The notes under the pieces were generated by a model. The model was not told the origin of the DNA, searched no databases, and worked only from the letters and a program-made list of their open reading frames with translations. This document shows positions 8,063 through 12,754 of a stretch of 12,754 nucleotides of DNA, one piece after another. The stretch spans positions 1-12,754 of the forward strand of contig JAYWEL010000068.1 of the NCBI GenBank assembly GCA_043779285.1, in the 5' to 3' direction. Both the position numbers and the translations under genes were made by a program. The stretch is from MGR-bin208 sp043779285. GTDB lineage: Bacteria > Bacteroidota > Bacteroidia > Chitinophagales > Chitinophagaceae. Position 1 is the stretch's first letter; every line of letters begins with the position of its first letter.

Positions 8063-9004
8063 ATGAAAATGAAAAATAATATATATAAATACTTCCTTTT
8101 CTTAACAACAACAATTATTTTATTCAGTTGTAAGAAAGATGATCAACCACAAACTTTAGTTTCTATGGATGCTTTTTTGCAATCCAAAACTGAGCTAAGC
8201 ATGTTTACAACAGCCATAAACAAAGCACAATTACAGAGTTTTAAAGATGGACCTGGCCCATTCACCTGGCTTGCTCCTACCAATGCTGCTTTTACCGCTG
8301 CAGGCATAACTTCAGACTCATTGAACAAATTGACCAGTGGAGACATCAGTTATCTTTTGATGTACCATTTAATAAATGATGCTGTTTTTACTAGAGATAT
8401 GATTGCACAAAACAGTTTTCCAAGAGCAACACAGCTTGGCAATTCTGGAAGTACGCAGGTTTTTTTGGGTCAATTTAATAATGAATTCTTTGTAAACGGA
8501 ACCAAAATTGTTAGCCCTGACAATCGGGTTACAAATGGAATAATTCATGCAATTAACCGTTTTCATACGCCTCCGGTAATTAATGGCAATATTCAGGCAT
8601 TATTAAATTCAACCGGGCAACACTCTTTATTTATTGCAGCCCTTACACGTGCCAACCGTTGGGCTCAACTGGCTACTACCAGTGTATTTACAGTATTTGC
8701 ACCAACCGATGCGGCCATGACAGCCGCAGGACATACTACATCATCGATTGCAACTTCTACAGTTGGAAGAATGGACACATTGGTACGTTATCATTATTTC
8801 AACAATTTAAGACTGTTTTCAAATGACTTCGGAAACAAAGTATCTCCTCAAACTGCCTTGGGACCAGGAAGAACCATAACGGCCTCTGCAAATGGCACTA
8901 AATTAAAAGGTAGAAGTAATCCGTCAACAATTGATATTACACTTACCGATAGACTTGGAACGAATGGTGTCGTTCATCATTTAAATGGTGTTCTCAGATA
9001 CTAA
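8063..9004 (+). CDS. Lipoprotein with two FAS1 (fasciclin) domains
   Basis: This 313-aa exported lipoprotein has lipobox LFSC (Cys23) followed by Lys-Lys-Asp-Asp. It has two FAS1 domains, at about 36-168 and 175-313. Each carries both FAS1 hallmark boxes: H1 as FTWLAPTNAAF (67-77) and FTVFAPTDAAM (209-219); H2 as NGIIHAINRF (158-167) and NGVVHHLNGVL (301-311). The conserved Tyr-His of the middle of the fold is present in both (MYHLI at 100-104; RYHYF at 243-247). FAS1 domains are known for adhesion and glycan- or protein-binding roles in many organisms. Here a surface ligand-capture or adhesion role alongside SusCD is inferred. The gene starts 4 nt after the previous stop, suggesting translational coupling, and is the last gene before the strong terminator. 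A second in-frame ATG two codons downstream could also serve as the start. Confidence 0.93.
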   Translation: MKMKNNIYKYFLFLTTTIILFSCKKDDQPQTLVSMDAFLQSKTELSMFTTAINKAQLQSFKDGPGPFTWLAPTNAAFTAAGITSDSLNKLTSGDISYLLMYHLINDAVFTRDMIAQNSFPRATQLGNSGSTQVFLGQFNNEFFVNGTKIVSPDNRVTNGIIHAINRFHTPPVINGNIQALLNSTGQHSLFIAALTRANRWAQLATTSVFTVFAPTDAAMTAAGHTTSSIATSTVGRMDTLVRYHYFNNLRLFSNDFGNKVSPQTALGPGRTITASANGTKLKGRSNPSTIDITLTDRLGTNGVVHHLNGVLRY

Positions 9005-9030
9005 CCCTTTAGCAAACCAAACTAACTCTT

Positions 9031-9075
9031 AAATAAAACCCACTTCAATATACTTGAATTGGGTTTTATTTTTAT
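9031..9075 (+). terminator. Rho-independent terminator closing the first SusCD operon
   Basis: Starting 27 nt after the fasciclin stop codon there is a 12-bp perfect lower stem, AAATAAAACCCA (9031-9042) against TGGGTTTTATTT (9060-9071). Above one mismatch it continues as a 5-bp stem, TTCAA (9044-9048) against TTGAA (9054-9058), with a 5-nt loop. The right arm runs directly into further T residues. The A-rich left arm would give a U tract on the opposite strand as well, so it could stop transcription in both directions. Confidence 0.88.
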
Positions 9076-9191
9076 TAACTTTTCTAATGAAAAAATACAG
9101 AAGTAATCACTGATAACGGCTTTCCACTATCGGTACTGCAAGTAAGGCTACTGGAAAAGGCAGTCTCATTTAAAATCAACTGGTTAAACCC

Positions 9192-9205
9192 AAATTGTAC
9201 AATTT
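9192..9205. promoter_or_regulatory. Perfect 14-bp palindrome, possible operator
   Basis: AAATTGTACAATTT is its own reverse complement. A further copy of the right half, ACAATTT, lies 9 nt downstream (9215-9221). The site is 116 nt ahead of the second susC and upstream of the best promoter candidate, where an activator site would lie. AT-rich palindromes arise by chance in a genome of this composition, so function is speculative. Confidence 0.3.
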
Positions 9206-9240
9206 TGCATATTTACAATTTTTTTCCACACATAAAATAA

Positions 9241-9274
9241 ATTGGCTATCCCAATCCTTTTCCCCTTAGCTTTA
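9241..9274 (+). promoter_or_regulatory. Candidate Bacteroidota-type promoter for the second susC
   Basis: TAGCTTTA (9267-9274) matches the Bacteroidota -7 consensus TAnnTTTG at all fixed positions except the last. ATTG (9241-9244) resembles the -33 TTTG element, with 22 nt between them, slightly longer than the usual 19-21. Transcription would start near 9280-9283, giving a leader of about 40 nt. The match is imperfect and low-complexity DNA makes such matches common. Confidence 0.25.
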
Positions 9275-9276
9275 AA

Positions 9277-9291
9277 GTATCAAACTGATAC
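9277..9291. promoter_or_regulatory. Inverted repeat at the expected transcription start of the second susC
   Basis: GTATCA (9277-9282) and TGATAC (9286-9291) are exact inverted copies separated by AAC. Their position just after the candidate -7 element and 30 nt before the susC start codon is where a repressor operator would be placed. A 6-bp stem with a 3-nt loop could instead be a small hairpin in the leader. No protein is known to bind it. Confidence 0.3.
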
Positions 9292-9320
9292 ATAAAAATT
9301 TTAATTTAAAACAAAAAGCT

Positions 9321-12300
9321 ATGAGTAAATTCCAACAATTATTAGTGGCTGTTCTGCTTTTATCAAGTACTGCACTTTTTGCACAGCAAAAAATTGTTTC
9401 CGGAAACGTGTATGGTGAAAGTGGACAACCTTTGGAAAATGTGAACATTCATGTAAAAGGAACTAATCGCACTGTTCAAACAACAAAGACCGGAATTTTT
9501 TCAATCCAGGCATCAGCAGCTGATGTACTTGTTTTTTCATTTATTGGCTTTTCTACTAAAGAAATAACGGTAGGAAATGAAAATAAAATCAATATTACGC
9601 TGACACCAGAATCAGGTTCACTTAGTGAAGTGGTTGTAACTGCTTTTGGTGTAAAACAACAAAAAAAATCGCTTGGCTTTGCTACAACCGAAATCAATAA
9701 TAAACAGTTGATGGAAAGCAAGCAACCTAACCTGGTAAATGCATTACAGGGCAGGGTAGCCGGTGTACAGGTTAACAGCACAGGTGGTGGCCCTGGTCAA
9801 GGTGCCAGAATTGTTATTCGTGGGCCCAAAAGTGCTTTAGGGGGCAATCAGCCATTATTTGTGGTGGATGGTGTGATCGTTGATAATTCAACTGTTGTAG
9901 AAGGAGGAAGTGCCGCCCTAAGGGGAATGAGCAACCGGATCAGTGATATTAATCCTGATGATATAGAATCAATGAGTATTCTTAGAGGTGGTGCAGCCAC
10001 AGCTTTGTATGGTTTCCGGGGTAGTAATGGTGTCATTGTTATTACAACAAAAAGTGCAAAAGCAGGAAAGATGATGGTTTCTTATAATACATCTTATGGC
10101 ATTGAAAATGTAAACAAATTTCCAGATGTGCAAAATACCTACACCCAAGGGTATAATAATAATTATAACCCCATTGATTTTTTCCCCTCATTTGGCCCCA
10201 AAATAGCTGATGCAAAAGCAATTGATCCAACTCATCCTGATCAACTTTTTAATCAATATTCAAGAGCTTATAACGGGGGAAATCAGTTCAGGAATACGTT
10301 AAGTATCAGCGGTGGTAATGAAAAAGCAATGCTCAGCAGTTCGTTTAGTTATTTCAAACATAACGGGGTATTGCCCAATACCAATTACACGAATATGAAT
10401 GCAAGGGTAAATGCGGTGCTTAATATCAGCAGTAAATTAAAAATTAATCCATCTTTTAATTTTATCAATAGCGGCGGATTGCGTTACAATGCAGATCGGT
10501 TTAATGAAGGCCTGACTTACTGGACTCCCCGGGTGGATGTAAGAGATTATAAAAACGCAGATGGCACCCATAAAACCTATGGAAATAACAACCCGATTTT
10601 TGGCGCTTACTATAACCTTTTTAAAGATGATGTAAACCGAACTATAACTAACCTGGCATTTGTTTATGAACCTGCTAAATGGCTCGATGTTAGTTATCGC
10701 CTGGGGGTAGACTTTACAGCAGATAACAGGAGAGCAACTGCTCCAGCGCAAATTTCAAGGCCCGGTGTTATCAACTTTGCTGATAATGTACTTGGATTTG
10801 TAGGCGAATACAGAGTATTGAACAGGGTAATCAACAGTAACCTGATTTTAACCAGTAAATTTAAGGTCGGAGAAAAATTTAATTTCACCGTCCGTGCCGG
10901 ACATGATGTTGTAGATCAGAAATACAATTTTCAGCAAGTTGAAGGAAGCCAGTTGGATATCCCTGATTTGTTAAGTTTAAATAATGCCAGAGTCCTTACA
11001 CAAAACAGCCGTCGAACTCAACTAAGAACGATGGGTGTATTTGGTGATGCCAGCATTGGGTACGACAACTTTGTTTTTCTATCTGTAACTGGCCGTAACG
11101 ATTGGGCCAGTTCGGTTGCAAGTGGTAATCAAAGTTTTTTTTACCCAAGTGTGAGCCTGGCTTATGTATTCAGCCAGCAGTTTAAATTACCAACATGGAT
11201 CAGTTACGGTAAACTACGTGGATCCTTTGCAAAAATTGGTATTGCTCCGGTTACTCCTTATTTAACCAGTACTTACTATAATAATGCATTTGGACAACCG
11301 GTTAACGGTGTTACAGCCTGGACCCGTGATGATACTCGTGGAGCTGATAATTTAAAACCAGAGTTTACCGATAACAAAGAAGCAGGATTGGAAATGCAAT
11401 TTTTTAAAAACCGGGTAGGCTTTGATATTTCCTATTATAAAATAAACAGTAAGGATGTTATTAACCCTGTATTAGTTCCTACTTCTACAGGATTTAATTC
11501 ATATATCTTAAACTCCGGTGAAATAGAAAATAAGGGAATTGAACTGGTGTTAAATGGAACTCCGGTAAAAACCAACAACTTTACCTGGGAAACAAGCATA
11601 AACTTTACCAGCAATCGAAACAGGGTAGTAAGCCTTGCCCCTGGCCTTAATGAAATTAATATAGCCAGCCAGTTTGGTTATATAGGCAGCGCTGTTACAC
11701 AAAGGTGGGTGGTAAACCAACCGGTTGGTGGGTTATATGGAACTTCATATGCCCGTTTTTACGGAACCCAGCCAGATGACAGAAGATCGTTGCGAACAGA
11801 TCTTCCTTATTTAATTGCCAATACCGGTGTTGGCGCCGGTTTCCCTGTCAGGGATTTAAATCAGCGATTATTGGGAAATTCACAACCACGGTCGATATGG
11901 GGTATCCATAATTCGTTTTCTTATAAAGGAATCAATCTTTCTGTATTATTCGATGTCAGAAGTGGAGTACAACGTTATAACCAATTGTCTAATTTCATGA
12001 GTGCATTTGGAATTGCCAAATACTCCGAAGACCGAAATGATACAAGAATTTTCAATGGCGTTACTTCCGATGGATTGCCCAATACGCAAACAGTCTGGCT
12101 GGGTCAGCAAGTAGGGCCTGATAATAGAAATTATAGCGACGGGTTTTATCGCCTGATACACAGAGGCGTTAGTGAAAACTTTATTGAAGATGCCGGATGG
12201 ACCAGGCTTCGAACATTAAGCCTGGGGTATACACTTCCGGCCTCGATGCTTAAACATGTGAAATTGGTAAAAGAAGCTACTTTAAATCTAACTGGAAATA

Positions 12301-12440
12301 ACCTTTGGTTAAAAACAAAATTTACCGGTTTCGATCCCGAGAACAGCTCATTTAATGCGGAAAGTAATGCGGATGGTTTTGCAGGGTTCAGTTATCCGGG
12401 AGTAAGAAGTTTTTTTGTTACCCTAAATGTCAATTTCTGA
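9321..12440 (+). CDS. SusC/RagA-family TonB-dependent outer-membrane transporter (second pair)
   Basis: This 1039-aa outer-membrane TonB-dependent importer is a diverged paralogue of the one at 2482-5586. Seen in order: signal peptide ending LFA at residue 21; a carboxypeptidase-regulatory-like domain (about 24-96; SGNVYGESGQPLENVNIHVKG...FSFIGFS); a TonB-box-like SEVVVTAFGV (102-111); a plug (about 130-245) with ALQGRVAGVQV, the SusC signature IRGPKSALGGNQPLFVVDG (166-184) and ILRGGAATALYGFRGSNGVIVITTK; then the barrel, ending SYPGVRSFFVTLNVNF. It has no STN domain. It follows a strong terminator and a 316-nt gap, so it begins a new transcription unit. A SusD-like gene starts 34 nt after its stop. 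Plug and barrel sequences differ enough from the first SusC to suggest a different substrate, but no substrate can be named. Confidence 0.96.
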   Translation: MSKFQQLLVAVLLLSSTALFAQQKIVSGNVYGESGQPLENVNIHVKGTNRTVQTTKTGIFSIQASAADVLVFSFIGFSTKEITVGNENKINITLTPESGSLSEVVVTAFGVKQQKKSLGFATTEINNKQLMESKQPNLVNALQGRVAGVQVNSTGGGPGQGARIVIRGPKSALGGNQPLFVVDGVIVDNSTVVEGGSAALRGMSNRISDINPDDIESMSILRGGAATALYGFRGSNGVIVITTKSAKAGKMMVSYNTSYGIENVNKFPDVQNTYTQGYNNNYNPIDFFPSFGPKIADAKAIDPTHPDQLFNQYSRAYNGGNQFRNTLSISGGNEKAMLSSSFSYFKHNGVLPNTNYTNMNARVNAVLNISSKLKINPSFNFINSGGLRYNADRFNEGLTYWTPRVDVRDYKNADGTHKTYGNNNPIFGAYYNLFKDDVNRTITNLAFVYEPAKWLDVSYRLGVDFTADNRRATAPAQISRPGVINFADNVLGFVGEYRVLNRVINSNLILTSKFKVGEKFNFTVRAGHDVVDQKYNFQQVEGSQLDIPDLLSLNNARVLTQNSRRTQLRTMGVFGDASIGYDNFVFLSVTGRNDWASSVASGNQSFFYPSVSLAYVFSQQFKLPTWISYGKLRGSFAKIGIAPVTPYLTSTYYNNAFGQPVNGVTAWTRDDTRGADNLKPEFTDNKEAGLEMQFFKNRVGFDISYYKINSKDVINPVLVPTSTGFNSYILNSGEIENKGIELVLNGTPVKTNNFTWETSINFTSNRNRVVSLAPGLNEINIASQFGYIGSAVTQRWVVNQPVGGLYGTSYARFYGTQPDDRRSLRTDLPYLIANTGVGAGFPVRDLNQRLLGNSQPRSIWGIHNSFSYKGINLSVLFDVRSGVQRYNQLSNFMSAFGIAKYSEDRNDTRIFNGVTSDGLPNTQTVWLGQQVGPDNRNYSDGFYRLIHRGVSENFIEDAGWTRLRTLSLGYTLPASMLKHVKLVKEATLNLTGNNLWLKTKFTGFDPENSSFNAESNADGFAGFSYPGVRSFFVTLNVNF

Positions 12441-12474
12441 TAACCCATATTTTCAAAACAAAATCTATTTTAAT

Positions 12475-12754
12475 ATGAAACATATTGCTTCAATCATAAA
12501 CAGAAAAATCATTACAACCGGTTTCTTGTTCCTATTGCTTTTGAATAGCGGCTGTAAAAAGTTTTTAGATATCAATAAAGACCCTAACCGGCCAACCGTG
12601 CCATCCATTGGTGGTTTGTTGACAACCACAACACACAATACAACACTGAATGTATTCAGGGTATCAAATATTTCAAGTTATTATGTTCAATACTTAGCCT
12701 CGCCTAACAGGTCTTCGCCAACCGACATTTACGACCGGGTTGATTTCAGCGGCA
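12475..12754 (+). CDS. SusD/RagB-like outer-membrane lipoprotein (second pair), 5' part
   Basis: The first 93 codons of a SusD-like gene run off the right edge. The start at 12475 opens a signal sequence (MKHIASIINRKIITTGF, then FLLLLNSGC) with a lipobox Cys at residue 28. It is followed by CKKFLDINKDPNRPTVPS, the typical mature N-terminus of SusD-like_2-type proteins, and by NISSYYVQYLASPNRSSP, matching the Gln-Tyr block that follows in that group. It would form the lid for the SusC encoded 34 nt upstream, with no terminator between them. It is clearly not a copy of the first SusD-like protein; similarity is limited to the N-terminal motif. Confidence 0.9.
   Translation, partial: MKHIASIINRKIITTGFLFLLLLNSGCKKFLDINKDPNRPTVPSIGGLLTTTTHNTTLNVFRVSNISSYYVQYLASPNRSSPTDIYDRVDFSG

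Larger units (their letters stand above)
9005..9320. other. Gene-free region between the two SusCD units
   Basis: These 316 nt hold no convincing reading frame. They contain the terminator of the first unit, two weak adjacent hairpins (9109-9134 and 9135-9164), an AT-rich 14-bp palindrome (9192-9205), a possible promoter (9241-9274) and a 6-bp inverted repeat next to the expected transcription start (9277-9291). The stretch after 9291 is A/T-rich and lacks a Shine-Dalgarno site, as is usual ahead of Bacteroidota susC genes. The region therefore looks like the promoter and leader of the second susC. Confidence 0.7.

Noticed and set aside
11782..11805. Inverted repeat GAAGATC/GATCTTC
   Set aside because: It sits inside the conserved coding sequence of the second susC with no other signal and is most likely chance.
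1..12754. Search for insertion sequences, CRISPR repeats, tRNA or rRNA genes and attachment sites
   Set aside because: No transposase, regularly spaced repeat, cloverleaf or target-site duplication was seen by eye. Highly diverged elements could be missed without a search tool.

Overview
The window looks like an ordinary stretch of chromosome from a low-GC member of the Bacteroidota, most likely Chitinophagia/Chitinophagaceae (inference). The reasons are two SusC/SusD outer-membrane nutrient-uptake pairs, several small lipoproteins with a Cys-Lys-Lys or Cys-Arg-Lys start after the lipobox, A/T-rich gene leaders without clear Shine-Dalgarno sites, and an NhaD-type antiporter of the kind common in this phylum. 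No mobile element, tRNA, rRNA or CRISPR array was recognised.

Layout. Positions 1-1031 (minus strand) hold an NhaD-type Na+/H+ antiporter gene. It runs off the left edge and is broken by an apparent one-base deletion in the homopolymer pair at 283-290, so it reads as two pieces in different frames. Divergent from it, at 1142-1591 (plus), is a small secreted protein, probably an outer-membrane beta-barrel. At 1701-9004 (plus) five genes are tightly packed: a DeoR/GlpR-type regulator, a SusC-type TonB-dependent transporter, a SusD-like lipoprotein, a DUF4397 lipoprotein and a lipoprotein with two FAS1 (fasciclin) domains. Gaps between them are 31, 18, 21 and 4 nt, and a long perfect-stem terminator follows at 9031-9075. 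A 316-nt gene-free region (9005-9320) holds that terminator and some palindromic sites. Then a second SusC gene (9321-12440) and the start of a second SusD-like gene (12475 to the right edge) begin a new unit.

How the genes fit together. In the first unit the SusC barrel and the SusD lid would import an unknown substrate across the outer membrane with TonB energy. The DUF4397 and FAS1 lipoproteins are probably exported accessory proteins, perhaps surface substrate-capture or adhesion factors. The DeoR-type protein probably senses a sugar-phosphate-like signal and controls the unit. No glycoside hydrolase, lyase, peptidase or sulfatase is encoded in the visible region, so the substrate cannot be deduced and the locus is not a canonical polysaccharide utilisation locus as far as it can be seen. 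The second pair is a diverged paralogue with its own promoter region. The window has no clearly unprecedented system. The most distinctive items are the frameshifted antiporter, the enzyme-less DeoR-SusCD-DUF4397-FAS1 unit, and the palindromic sites ahead of the second susC.
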